Shown piece by piece: positions 8,678-17,044 of a DNA stretch of 64,000 bases (position 1 is its first letter; each line of letters begins with the position of its first letter). The notes under the pieces are model-generated. The model saw nothing but the letters and a program-made list of their open reading frames with translations, searched no databases and was not told where the DNA came from. The position numbers were made by a program, and so were the translations under genes. This DNA comes from Maribacter sp. HTCC2170 (GTDB lineage Bacteria; Bacteroidota; Bacteroidia; Flavobacteriales; Flavobacteriaceae): the NCBI RefSeq assembly GCF_000153165.2, contig NC_014472.1, forward strand, positions 2,290,001 to 2,354,000, read 5' to 3'.

Positions 8678-10531
8678 ATGAAAACAATAGCAAATAAATA
8701 CTCGATATTATTTTTGAGTTTGGTATGCATTTTCGCCACACTATTTACATCTTGTGAGGAAGAATTTTTGGATGCAGAGCCACAATCTTTTTTTACTCCT
8801 GGGAATGCATTGAATACACCCGGTGGATTGAATAGTGTTTTATCCCAGGCAATGGTCAACCTCAGGGATGAATATTATGGTGACGGAGCCCCTATGATAA
8901 CAGAAAATGTATTTTCTGAAGTTTCTGTAGAGGGAACAACCGATAAATCAGGTCCTGCCCAGGATTTAAATTTATTGATCTTGCCAGATGCAAATTTAAA
9001 CAGCGCAAATACAAATAGAATAGGATGGTTTTGGCAAGAGTTTTATAAGGGGATTAAATTTGCCAATACCGTGATCAATAGATTAGATGATGCTGAGTTT
9101 GATAGTGAAGCCCAGAAAAATGATATTTTGGGAAGAGCCCTTTTTCATAGGGCTTATAGATATTATCGTTTGACACAACAATTTGGGGATGTTCCTTTAA
9201 TATTGAGTGAGATTACCGAGCCAAGATTAGATTTTGTGACTACAGAAAGGGAAACCATATTGCGAAAAATGCAGGAAGATTTGAATGCTGCAGTGCCTAT
9301 GGTAAATGAGGTTTCCAACGGAGGGGATGTGAATCAGGACGCTGTCTTGCATTTATTGACTAAAGTAAATCTTGCACTAGGCGATTTTGATGAAGCTGTA
9401 ACATCTTCATCGCGAATCATTAATGGTGGTTTGCATGGATTAATGACAAGTAGATTTGGTATAGACGCTGCAGTAGCAGAGAAAGATGTGACTTGGGATT
9501 TACACCGCGTTGAGAATAAAAGTGTACCTGGAAACACAGAAGGGATAATGATGGTCATTGATCGTGAAGATTATGAGGGTATTGGAGCTACCAGTAGAGG
9601 TACAAGTATCCAAAGACAGGCTGTGCCCCTATGGTGGCGTTTTATAAATACTCCTGATGGTCAAAATGGTATGACTGATAGTCCAAGTGCCGAAATTAAT
9701 CAAGTTACAAGTGTAGGTAGGGGTATTGGTAGAAATCGTGGTACACATTATAGTACTAAAGAAATCTGGAAAGATGCCAATAATGATGAACGACACAAGT
9801 TGGGCAACTGGTTGGATATGGAAGATTTAGTATATAATGCACCTAGCCTTTTAGAATCTGGAAATACATACTATGGTCAAAACTTGGAGTTGTACCTGCC
9901 AGATGGCACTGCTCTTTGTTCAGACACTATTAGAAACTGGTATGGTTGGCCACAATATAAATTCTTTGTTCCAGACCCTAAAAGAGTAAAACCTCAAGGC
10001 GGTCATGGTGATTGGTACGTGTACCGTATCGCCGAGACTTATTTAATGAGAGCAGAAGCCCATTTTTGGAATGATGATAATGATTTGGCTGCGAATGATA
10101 TAAATGCAGTAAGGCTTAGGGCTAATGCGGACCCTATTACTGCTTCGGATGTAAATATAGATTATATCTTAGATGAGCGTGCGCGGGAGTTATATTACGA
10201 GGAAAATAGAAAAACTGAATTGACCCGGATTGCTTATATTTTTGCTAAAACCGGAAGGTCTGCATATAATGGACAAAGTTATAGTTTAGATAATTTTTCA
10301 ACTAAAAATTTCTGGTATGATCGGATTATGGAAGTAACCGATTTCTACAACCTTGGTATTAGAACTATCCATGGCGATGAATATACCATGAGTCCGTACC
10401 ATGTTTTGTGGCCAATACCGGCATCGGCAATTAATGCCAACACTCAGGGAACCATAAACCAAAATGTAGGTTATCCAGGAGCGGAAAATAATATCCCACC
10501 ACTAACAACCATACCTGAACCCGAGGGGTAA
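8678..10531 (+). CDS. SusD/RagB-family surface glycan-binding lipoprotein
   Basis: 617 residues with a lipoprotein signal ending at Cys26 (LFTSCEEEFLDAEPQ, the typical SusD opening). The SusD fold is indicated by the helical TPR-like N-terminal half (LGRALFHRAYRYYRLTQQFGDVPLI) and the conserved C-terminal segments YRIAETYLMRAEAHFW, INAVRLRANA and LDERARELYYEENRKTELTRI, ending with the WPIPASAINAN motif. It caps the SusC transporter encoded just upstream. It is somewhat longer than the ~500-550 residue average, with an inserted region around 290-420. Confidence 0.96.
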   Translation: MKTIANKYSILFLSLVCIFATLFTSCEEEFLDAEPQSFFTPGNALNTPGGLNSVLSQAMVNLRDEYYGDGAPMITENVFSEVSVEGTTDKSGPAQDLNLLILPDANLNSANTNRIGWFWQEFYKGIKFANTVINRLDDAEFDSEAQKNDILGRALFHRAYRYYRLTQQFGDVPLILSEITEPRLDFVTTERETILRKMQEDLNAAVPMVNEVSNGGDVNQDAVLHLLTKVNLALGDFDEAVTSSSRIINGGLHGLMTSRFGIDAAVAEKDVTWDLHRVENKSVPGNTEGIMMVIDREDYEGIGATSRGTSIQRQAVPLWWRFINTPDGQNGMTDSPSAEINQVTSVGRGIGRNRGTHYSTKEIWKDANNDERHKLGNWLDMEDLVYNAPSLLESGNTYYGQNLELYLPDGTALCSDTIRNWYGWPQYKFFVPDPKRVKPQGGHGDWYVYRIAETYLMRAEAHFWNDDNDLAANDINAVRLRANADPITASDVNIDYILDERARELYYEENRKTELTRIAYIFAKTGRSAYNGQSYSLDNFSTKNFWYDRIMEVTDFYNLGIRTIHGDEYTMSPYHVLWPIPASAINANTQGTINQNVGYPGAENNIPPLTTIPEPEG

Positions 10532-10600
10532 GAAATATAGAATAGTTGAGTTTGAGTTAGTTTTTTGTTAATTTCCGTCGTCAAATCCTTATATTGAAAA

Positions 10601-11818
10601 TTGATGAGATATATTTTCCTTTTTTGTTCTTTTATTACCTTGTTATCATGTAAAGCAGAAAAAGAAATATATCGATTTGAAATACAGGATGGCGACGGTT
10701 TTTTACAGTCCAGCCCAATTTTTTTAGATACCGAAATCAGAGGGAACGAAGATTACAGTCAACTCAAGCTTATTCAGAACAATGTTACCATTCCTTTTCA
10801 AGTAGATGAAAATAAGCTGTGGTTTTTACATACTCCTCGAGGTGGCACATACAGCTTCGAGAAAATTGAAAGTGGTGTCAATGATGAATCTGTTCTGAGC
10901 ACGTTCAAAAAAAATGGGAATCTTCAATTAGTTAAGGGTAATGACCCTTTGCTTACCTATCGCTACCAAATGACTTACCCACCAGAAGGGGTAGATACCA
11001 TTTTCAAGAAATCAGGCTATATTCACCCATTGCTATCACCAAAAGGGGATACACTCACCCGCATACAACCTCCGGATCATTTTCACCATTATGGGATTTG
11101 GGGTCCGTGGACCCATACTCAAATAAAGGGTGAACAAGTTGATTTTTGGAATCTAGGGGATGGTAAAGGAACAGTTCTCTTTGAGGAATTCAATAATACC
11201 ACCACAGGAGAGGTGTTTGCAGGATTTAATGCCACACAGGAGCATATTGATTTTATCACTGGATCTTCACCACAAAATGCCCTCGATGAAAAACTTGATG
11301 TTAAACTTTGGGATTTAGGAAGATCGGATCGATATATGTTTGATTATACATCTACTTTCAGTTCTCCTTTGAAAGATGGTATTATTTTCGAAGCATATAG
11401 ATATGGCGGTGGCATTGGCATGCGATTCGATGAACGATGGCATAAAGATAATTGCACGGTATTGACCTCTGAGGGTCATGATCGATTGACAGCGGATGGA
11501 ACCAATGCCAAATGGTGTATTGTAAAAGGAGAATCATCTGATGGGAATGGGACTAATGGTATTTTATTCATGAGCCACCCTGGTAATAGAATGCATCCGG
11601 AGCCAATGCGAATTTGGCCTATTGATGGCAATAACGGTAGGGGGGATATGTTTTTTGAATTTTGCCCTATTCGTCATAAAGAATGGAAAATCGAACCTAA
11701 TAAAGATTATAAACTTACCTATAGAATGGTTGTTTTTGAAGGGGATTTGACCGCTGAAGAAGCAGAGGGTTACTGGAAAATATTTGCAAATAATCCAAAA
11801 TCGGAAATACTGAACTAA
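10601..11818 (+). CDS. DUF6807 (PmoA-like) lipoprotein
   Basis: 405 residues with a lipoprotein signal ending at Cys17 (LLSCKAEKE). The body matches the DUF6807 family, formerly named methane-oxygenase PmoA-like. The characteristic His-rich segment is PPDHFHHYGIWGPWTH, and later come SEGHDRLTADGTNAKW and ILFMSHPGNRMHPEPMRIWP, with a closing YRMVVFEGDLTAEEAEGYW. The old name is misleading, since these proteins occur in glycan loci and have no link to methane oxidation. The conserved His and aromatic residues suggest a sugar-binding or metal-binding pocket in a beta-sandwich; no reaction is established that I know of. It sits between susD and the oxidoreductase genes and is surely in the same transcript. 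Confidence 0.82.
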   Translation: MMRYIFLFCSFITLLSCKAEKEIYRFEIQDGDGFLQSSPIFLDTEIRGNEDYSQLKLIQNNVTIPFQVDENKLWFLHTPRGGTYSFEKIESGVNDESVLSTFKKNGNLQLVKGNDPLLTYRYQMTYPPEGVDTIFKKSGYIHPLLSPKGDTLTRIQPPDHFHHYGIWGPWTHTQIKGEQVDFWNLGDGKGTVLFEEFNNTTTGEVFAGFNATQEHIDFITGSSPQNALDEKLDVKLWDLGRSDRYMFDYTSTFSSPLKDGIIFEAYRYGGGIGMRFDERWHKDNCTVLTSEGHDRLTADGTNAKWCIVKGESSDGNGTNGILFMSHPGNRMHPEPMRIWPIDGNNGRGDMFFEFCPIRHKEWKIEPNKDYKLTYRMVVFEGDLTAEEAEGYWKIFANNPKSEILN

Positions 11819-11839
11819 AGATTTAAATCTAAACAAGAT

Positions 11840-13216
11840 ATGAAAAGAAGAAAATTCATTAATAAAACAGCCTTAGGTACAGCAGCAATGGTAGGATTTC
11901 CTTCTATTGTTCCTGCCCATGTGTTAGGAAAAGATGCGCCCAGTAATAAAATTAATATTGGGCAGATTGGTTGTGGTAGAATAGCCAAAGACCATGATAT
12001 TCGGGATACAATTCAGTTTGATTCAGCTCGGTATGTTGCAGTTTGCGATGTAGACTCAAAAAGGGCAGAGAACGCAAAGGTTCAGGTAGACAAGTTCTAT
12101 AGCGAAAAGACCGGAAAGAAAAAGTATATGGATACGAAGATCTATGGAGATTACCGGGAAATGCTTTTGAATAAGGACATTGATGCGGTAGTAATAAGTA
12201 CCCCCGATCATTGGCATTCACAACCGGCCATGGAAGCTGCTTTAGCTGGTAAGGACATATATCTTCAAAAGCCGACATCACTAACTGTGAAAGAAGGCCA
12301 ACAATTACGTAAGGCGGTACAAGAAAAAGGGGTTATTTTACAAGTTGGTACCCAACAACGTGCTATGCCCCAATTTAGGGTGGCCGCCGAATTGGTAAGA
12401 AATGGTAGAATAGGGAAGCTACATACAGTAAAAATTGGGTTGCCGGGAGATCCTGCTGGGCCCGTAGCACCAGAAATGCCAATACCATCTAATTTAAATT
12501 TTGACATGTGGCTGGGATCTACTCCAGAGGTTCCTTATACGGAGATAGGCGTGCACCCTCAAAACGATTATAGTCGCCCAGGATGGTTAAGACAGCGAAA
12601 TTATGGGGCAGGAATGATTACAGGTTGGGGACAACACCATTATGATTCAGCAGCGTGGGGAATGAATACTGAACTATCTGGCCCTACATCTGTTGAGGCA
12701 TTGGCGGAATTTCCAAAATCAGGTTTGTGGGATGTACACGGAGATTTTTTAGTTAAACATCAATATGATAATGGTATCACGGTTTATACCAGTGGTGGAT
12801 ATACCAACGGAATTAAATATATAGGCGAAGACGGATGGATTTTTGTTTCTCGTGGCTCATATACGGCCTCTGCATCGGATCCAGTGTCAAAAGAAAAAAG
12901 CAGCAAGGCATTGAATGCTTCAGACCCAAAAATTCTGGGATCTGTAATAGGAGCGAACGAAATACATCTTGAAAAAATCAACGATCAACATGGTAACTGG
13001 CTAGATTGTATAAAAAGTCGAAAAGAGCCTATTTCCTCCATTGAAAAGGGGCATAAGGCTTGTGCCATATGTTTGATCAGTGACATAGCCATGCAAGTTT
13101 CTGAAAAACTAGAGTGGGACCCAATAAGCGAAAACTTTACCAACAATGATCTCGCAAACGCCTTACTAAGGAGGCCACAAAGGTATCCTTATGGAACGGA
13201 TTATGTTAAGCGTTGA
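11840..13216 (+). CDS. Gfo/Idh/MocA-family oxidoreductase, Tat-exported
   Basis: 458 residues. The start MKRRKFINKTALGTAAMVGF is a twin-arginine signal, so the enzyme is exported folded with its nucleotide cofactor. The Rossmann domain follows (INIGQIGCGRIAKDHD, then VAVCDVDSKRAE and VVISTPDHWHSQPAMEAALAGKDIYLQKP). The usual EKP motif reads QKP here. The C-terminal alpha/beta domain has the subgroup motif TGWGQHHYDSAAWGM and LDCIKSRKEP near the end. Family members oxidise sugar carbons, for example at C3, often with bound NAD. It is 21 bp downstream of the DUF6807 gene and followed by a second Gfo/Idh/MocA lipoprotein, suggesting a periplasmic redox step on the imported sugar. Family firm, substrate unknown. 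Confidence 0.92.
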   Translation: MKRRKFINKTALGTAAMVGFPSIVPAHVLGKDAPSNKINIGQIGCGRIAKDHDIRDTIQFDSARYVAVCDVDSKRAENAKVQVDKFYSEKTGKKKYMDTKIYGDYREMLLNKDIDAVVISTPDHWHSQPAMEAALAGKDIYLQKPTSLTVKEGQQLRKAVQEKGVILQVGTQQRAMPQFRVAAELVRNGRIGKLHTVKIGLPGDPAGPVAPEMPIPSNLNFDMWLGSTPEVPYTEIGVHPQNDYSRPGWLRQRNYGAGMITGWGQHHYDSAAWGMNTELSGPTSVEALAEFPKSGLWDVHGDFLVKHQYDNGITVYTSGGYTNGIKYIGEDGWIFVSRGSYTASASDPVSKEKSSKALNASDPKILGSVIGANEIHLEKINDQHGNWLDCIKSRKEPISSIEKGHKACAICLISDIAMQVSEKLEWDPISENFTNNDLANALLRRPQRYPYGTDYVKR

Positions 13217-13239
13217 GTATGTATAATTATTAAGGAAAG

Positions 13240-13266
13240 CTCCTTCCTCCTTTTATGGGGAAGGGG
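13240..13266 (+). other. Intercistronic hairpin between the two oxidoreductase genes
   Basis: CTCCTTCC (13240-13247) can pair with GGAAGGGG (13259-13266), eight pairs with one G-T wobble, around an 11-base loop. The T-tract after it is interrupted, so it looks more like an mRNA processing or attenuation hairpin than a strong terminator. Confidence 0.3.
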
Positions 13267-13294
13267 TTTACTATTTTACTAAAACAAATTCATC

Positions 13295-14680
13295 ATGAAA
13301 TATTTGATTTCTTTTTTGTCAGTAATACTCTTAATCGGGTGTAATGAAAAAAAGCAAAAAGTTGAAAAGATTGAAGAATCTAACTCCGAACTTGTGAAAT
13401 TTATGACTTTGGACCCCGGGCATTTTCATGCAGCTTTGGTTCAAAAAACGATGTATTCCCAAGTTGACTCAACCATTCATATTTTTGCCCCAGATGGCCC
13501 AGAAGTAAAGGATTTTTTAAGAAAAATAGACGCATATAATTCAAGGGAAGACCAACCTACTAAATGGGATGTGAATACCCATTTAGGAAATGATTACCTA
13601 AACCAGATGCTTTCAAAAAAGCCAGGTAATGTTATGGTGGTGGCAGGTAAGAACTCTAAAAAAATAGATTATGTCTTAGAAGCTGTTAAAGCAGGATTAA
13701 ATGTTTATGCCGATAAGCCTCTGGTCATTGACCCAAAAGGTTATGAAAAGTTGAAATTGGCATTTAAAATCGCCGAAAAAAATAATGTTTTGATTTATGA
13801 CATCATGACAGAGCGTTTTGAATCAACTACTATGATGCAAAAACTGTTTTCTCAATCATCAAGTGTATTCGGAAAATTGGTTGATGGAACGCTTGAAGAA
13901 CCAGCGATTAGTAAAGTAAGTGTACATCATTTTTTTAAATATGTTTCAGGTCAACCTTTAGTGCGCCCACCGTGGTTTTTTGATGTTAATGAAGAAGGCG
14001 AAGGTATTGTTGATGTGACTACACATTTGGTTGATTTAGTGCAATGGGAAGCTTTTCCTGAACAAATTATTGATACTGCGAATATTGAAATGTTATGGGC
14101 AAAACGATGGCCTACCATATTGACCAAAAAAGAATTTAGCAAAGTAACAAGTTTGGATTCTTACCCTCAGTATTTAGAAAAGGATATTAATCAAGACGCG
14201 TTGCACGTGTATTCTAATGGGGAAATGAACTATCGAATAAATGGTAAGCACGCTAAAGTATCAGTAGTTTGGAACTATCAGGCACCGGAAGGAACTGGGG
14301 ATACCCACTACAGTATAATGCGCGGCACTAAATGTAATTTGATAATTCGCCAGGGAAAAGAAGAAAAATTTAAACCAACATTGTATATTGAGGTTTTTGA
14401 TGGGAATGGTTTTGAAAATGTATTGCAAGATGTTTTATTAGGGAAGGTTAGAGAGCTTTTCCCAGGTACAACCTCAGATAAAATATCAAATACAATGTGG
14501 AAAATTAATATTCCTGAGGAATTTAAAATTGGGCATGAAGAACATTTTGCTCAGGTAACACAGAATTATTTGAATTATTTGGAAAAAAGACAATTACCGG
14601 TTTGGGAAGAACCTAATATGATTTCTAAATATTATACTACTATCGCAGCATATAAAATGGCGAAGAGCAACAAAAATTAA
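13295..14680 (+). CDS. Gfo/Idh/MocA-type oxidoreductase lipoprotein (Oxidoreduct_C type)
   Basis: 461 residues with a lipoprotein signal ending at Cys16 (LLIGCNEKK). The body has the 'putative oxidoreductase C-terminal domain' architecture: a divergent Rossmann-like N-terminal domain opening FMTLDPGHFHAALVQ, VMVVAGKNSKKIDYVLEAVKAGLNVYADKP in place of the usual EKP segment, then a C-terminal domain with VDVTTHLVDLVQWEAFP and GTGDTHYSIMRGTKCNL. The glycine-rich nucleotide motif is not canonical (DPGHFHA), so it may not bind NAD, or may bind it differently. It is probably anchored in the periplasm or on the outer membrane. The neighbouring Tat-exported Gfo/Idh/MocA protein suggests both act on the same sugar. 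Confidence 0.85.
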   Translation: MKYLISFLSVILLIGCNEKKQKVEKIEESNSELVKFMTLDPGHFHAALVQKTMYSQVDSTIHIFAPDGPEVKDFLRKIDAYNSREDQPTKWDVNTHLGNDYLNQMLSKKPGNVMVVAGKNSKKIDYVLEAVKAGLNVYADKPLVIDPKGYEKLKLAFKIAEKNNVLIYDIMTERFESTTMMQKLFSQSSSVFGKLVDGTLEEPAISKVSVHHFFKYVSGQPLVRPPWFFDVNEEGEGIVDVTTHLVDLVQWEAFPEQIIDTANIEMLWAKRWPTILTKKEFSKVTSLDSYPQYLEKDINQDALHVYSNGEMNYRINGKHAKVSVVWNYQAPEGTGDTHYSIMRGTKCNLIIRQGKEEKFKPTLYIEVFDGNGFENVLQDVLLGKVRELFPGTTSDKISNTMWKINIPEEFKIGHEEHFAQVTQNYLNYLEKRQLPVWEEPNMISKYYTTIAAYKMAKSNKN

Positions 14681-14688
14681 ATCTATTT

Positions 14689-15507
14689 ATGAGTCAATTA
14701 TTTAATATAAAAGAAAAATGCTATGTCTTATCCGGTGGTACAGGAACTCTTGGTGGATCTATTGCAAAATACTTGATAGAAAATGGGGCCAAGGTTATTT
14801 TATTAGGCAGGTCTTCGAAAAAACTGGAAGAAAAATGTGCCGAATTAAATGCGATTAATTCCGGGTATGCTACTTCTTTTGTTGTCAATGTATTAAATGA
14901 AGAAGAACTTATCACTGTTAAAAATAAAATAGCCGCTGTGCATCAAAGCTTGGACGGATTGATAAATCTGGCAGGTGGTAATGTTCCCGGTGCTACATTA
15001 ACTGAAAGTCAGACCATTTACGACATCCAGTTAGAGGACACCAAAAATGTTATTGACATAAATCTATATGGAACGCTGATTCCTACAATTGTTTTGAGTG
15101 AGTTGATGTCCAATCAGGGTTATGGATCAATAATAAATATTTCTTCCATGGCTTCAAAACAGTCCATTTCGAGAGTTTTGGGCTATTCTGTTGCAAAAGC
15201 AGGTGTAGATATTTTTACAAAATGGATGGCCAATGAATTGTCCTCTAAATTCGGGGATAATCTAAGGGTCAATGCAATAGCCCCTGGTTTTTTTATTGGC
15301 AATCAGAATCGCCATTTGTTGACTAAAGAAGATGGGTCATATACTTCTAGAGGTGAGAGTATAATAAAAAATACACCAATGGGTCGTTTTGGTGAGGCTT
15401 CTGAATTAAACGGAATGGTACATTATTTACTTAGTGAAGCGTCAAGTTTTGTTACTGGGGAAATATTTGATATTGATGGCGGATTTAGTTCGTTTTCAGG
15501 TGTTTAA
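14689..15507 (+). CDS. SDR-family oxidoreductase, UxuB (D-mannonate oxidoreductase)-like
   Basis: 272 residues of a classical short-chain dehydrogenase. It has a cofactor motif SGGTGTLGG near residue 16, LINLAGGNVPG in place of NNAG, the catalytic SSMAS serine and YSVAK (Tyr166, Lys170), and the closing SSFVTGEIFDIDGGFSSFSGV. The long insert around NLAGGNVPGATLTESQTIYD and the segment APGFFIGNQNRHLLTKEDGS resemble the SDR-type D-mannonate oxidoreductases (fructuronate reductases) found beside hexuronate genes. It has no signal peptide and so acts in the cytoplasm on what the TRAP system imports. It begins 8 bp after the previous gene and is followed by dctP 29 bp later. The SDR family is certain; the uronate specificity is an inference. 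Confidence 0.88.
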   Translation: MSQLFNIKEKCYVLSGGTGTLGGSIAKYLIENGAKVILLGRSSKKLEEKCAELNAINSGYATSFVVNVLNEEELITVKNKIAAVHQSLDGLINLAGGNVPGATLTESQTIYDIQLEDTKNVIDINLYGTLIPTIVLSELMSNQGYGSIINISSMASKQSISRVLGYSVAKAGVDIFTKWMANELSSKFGDNLRVNAIAPGFFIGNQNRHLLTKEDGSYTSRGESIIKNTPMGRFGEASELNGMVHYLLSEASSFVTGEIFDIDGGFSSFSGV

Positions 15508-15536
15508 CGCTAATTTACTTTATAGTTGGTAGAAAT

Positions 15537-16562
15537 ATGAATGCATATTTGTTAAAAAAAGAATATTTAGGAAAGAATAAGAATTGGAAGCGCTTCTTTT
15601 TGAATGGACTATGGGTAATTCTTTGCGTTTTTCTATATTCTTGTTCGGAAATTAAAGACCAGAAAACACTTTTTTTTGCACATTCCCTTCCAATTACGCA
15701 TCCGGTACATAAGGGTATTCTGGATATGCAAAAATACCTGAACGAAAAGTCAGGAGGAAAGCTGCAAATAAAAATTTTCCCGGATGGTCAACTGGGTACC
15801 GAGCGAGAAGTTTTGGAGTTATTGCAAATTGGCAGTGTCGCAATGACCAAGGTCAGCGCGGCATCCATGTCTAATTTTGCACCAGAGTACCAAGTCACAA
15901 GTATACCTTATCTGTTTAGGGACCGTGAACATATGTTCAAGGTACTGGAGGGTGAAGTTGGTAAAGAACTTTTGAACAGGGGAAGTGATTACCTTTTGCG
16001 TGGCCTTTGTTTTTACGATGCAGGGGCACGAAGTTTTTATTCCAAGAAAAAGCCGGTCAAAACCCCCGATGACCTGGATGGAATGAAAATTCGAGTGATG
16101 AACGACCAAATGTCCGTTGATATGGTGAATACTTTGGGAGGTTCTGCCACACCAATGGCTTATGGTGAACTATATACGGCCTTACAACAAAATGTTGTTG
16201 ATGGTGCAGAAAATAATATTCCTTCTTTCGTTACCTCAAACCATTATGAAGTATGTAAGTATTATACTTTTGATGAGCATACCATGGTACCAGATGTTGT
16301 TGTGGTTGGAACAAAATTTTGGAATTTATTGAATGATGAGGAAAAGGAATGGCTACAGGATTCTGCTTTTGAAAGTGTTACCAGACAGAAGATGTACTGG
16401 CAGGAAACGGTAAAGGAAAATATGGAGGTCTTGAAAAAGGCCAATGTTGAATTCTTTTATCCTGATAAGGCACCTTATGCGATTAAATCTTTACCCGTTA
16501 TGGAAAGATTGATGACGAATCCGAAAATGAAAAGATTGATAGAAAAAATAAAAGCGGAATAA
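15537..16562 (+). CDS. dctP: TRAP transporter solute-binding protein (DctP type), lipoprotein
   Basis: 341 residues. Its N-terminus is a positively charged stretch and a lipobox with Cys36 (FLYSCSE), so it is anchored to a membrane, unlike most soluble proteobacterial DctP proteins. The body is typical: TLFFAHSLPITHPVHKG, GKLQIKIFPDGQLGTEREVLE, then DGMKIRVMN with the conserved carboxylate-binding Arg186, and PMAYGELYTALQQNVVDGAENN. The Arg implies an organic-acid ligand such as a uronate. The stop overlaps the dctQ start by one base, so the three transporter genes are translationally coupled. Confidence 0.94.
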   Translation: MNAYLLKKEYLGKNKNWKRFFLNGLWVILCVFLYSCSEIKDQKTLFFAHSLPITHPVHKGILDMQKYLNEKSGGKLQIKIFPDGQLGTEREVLELLQIGSVAMTKVSAASMSNFAPEYQVTSIPYLFRDREHMFKVLEGEVGKELLNRGSDYLLRGLCFYDAGARSFYSKKKPVKTPDDLDGMKIRVMNDQMSVDMVNTLGGSATPMAYGELYTALQQNVVDGAENNIPSFVTSNHYEVCKYYTFDEHTMVPDVVVVGTKFWNLLNDEEKEWLQDSAFESVTRQKMYWQETVKENMEVLKKANVEFFYPDKAPYAIKSLPVMERLMTNPKMKRLIEKIKAE

Positions 16563-17044
16563 TGAAAAAGGCATACACTTTTTTGAACAAAGTTATTGAG
16601 AACTTACTTGTAATAATTTTTGGTTTGTTAGTCATTGATGTCGTTTGGCAAGTGCTTTCAAGATATGTAGTTGGCCAGTCGAGTTCTTTTACCGAAGAAT
16701 TTGCCCGTTTTTCGCTCATATGGCTCACCGTGCTAGGTGCGGCCTATATAAATGGTCAGAAAGAAGGTCATCTGTCGATGGATTTTTTGCTATCTAAACT
16801 ACCTCCGACAAAACAAAAGAAACGACACAAAGTCATACAGGGTTTAATGGCCTTATTTGCATTGATTATTATGGTAATTGGAGGAATTAACTTGGTTTAT
16901 ATTACCTTAAGTCTAGGGCAGATATCTCCAGCACTACACCTTCCTTTAGGATATGTTTATGCAATTGTTCCCATATGTGGTGTGATAATTATTTTCTTTT
17001 CAGCATATCATATAAAATACACGTATAATACTGAATCATTATGA
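16562..17044 (+). CDS. dctQ: TRAP transporter small permease (DctQ type)
   Basis: 160 residues with four predicted membrane helices and the small-permease signature between helices 1 and 3 (VVWQVLSRYVV, FTEEFARFSLIWLTVLGAAY and KEGHLSMDFL). It forms the membrane complex with the DctM permease and uses an ion gradient to import the DctP ligand. The start is overlapped by the dctP stop, and its own stop overlaps the dctM start by four bases (ATGA), so the subunits are made in step. Confidence 0.95.
   Translation: MKKAYTFLNKVIENLLVIIFGLLVIDVVWQVLSRYVVGQSSSFTEEFARFSLIWLTVLGAAYINGQKEGHLSMDFLLSKLPPTKQKKRHKVIQGLMALFALIIMVIGGINLVYITLSLGQISPALHLPLGYVYAIVPICGVIIIFFSAYHIKYTYNTESL

Noticed and set aside
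11952-12281. 109-codon antisense frame inside the Tat-exported oxidoreductase gene
   Set aside because: It lies wholly within a strongly supported coding region and shows no recognisable domain.
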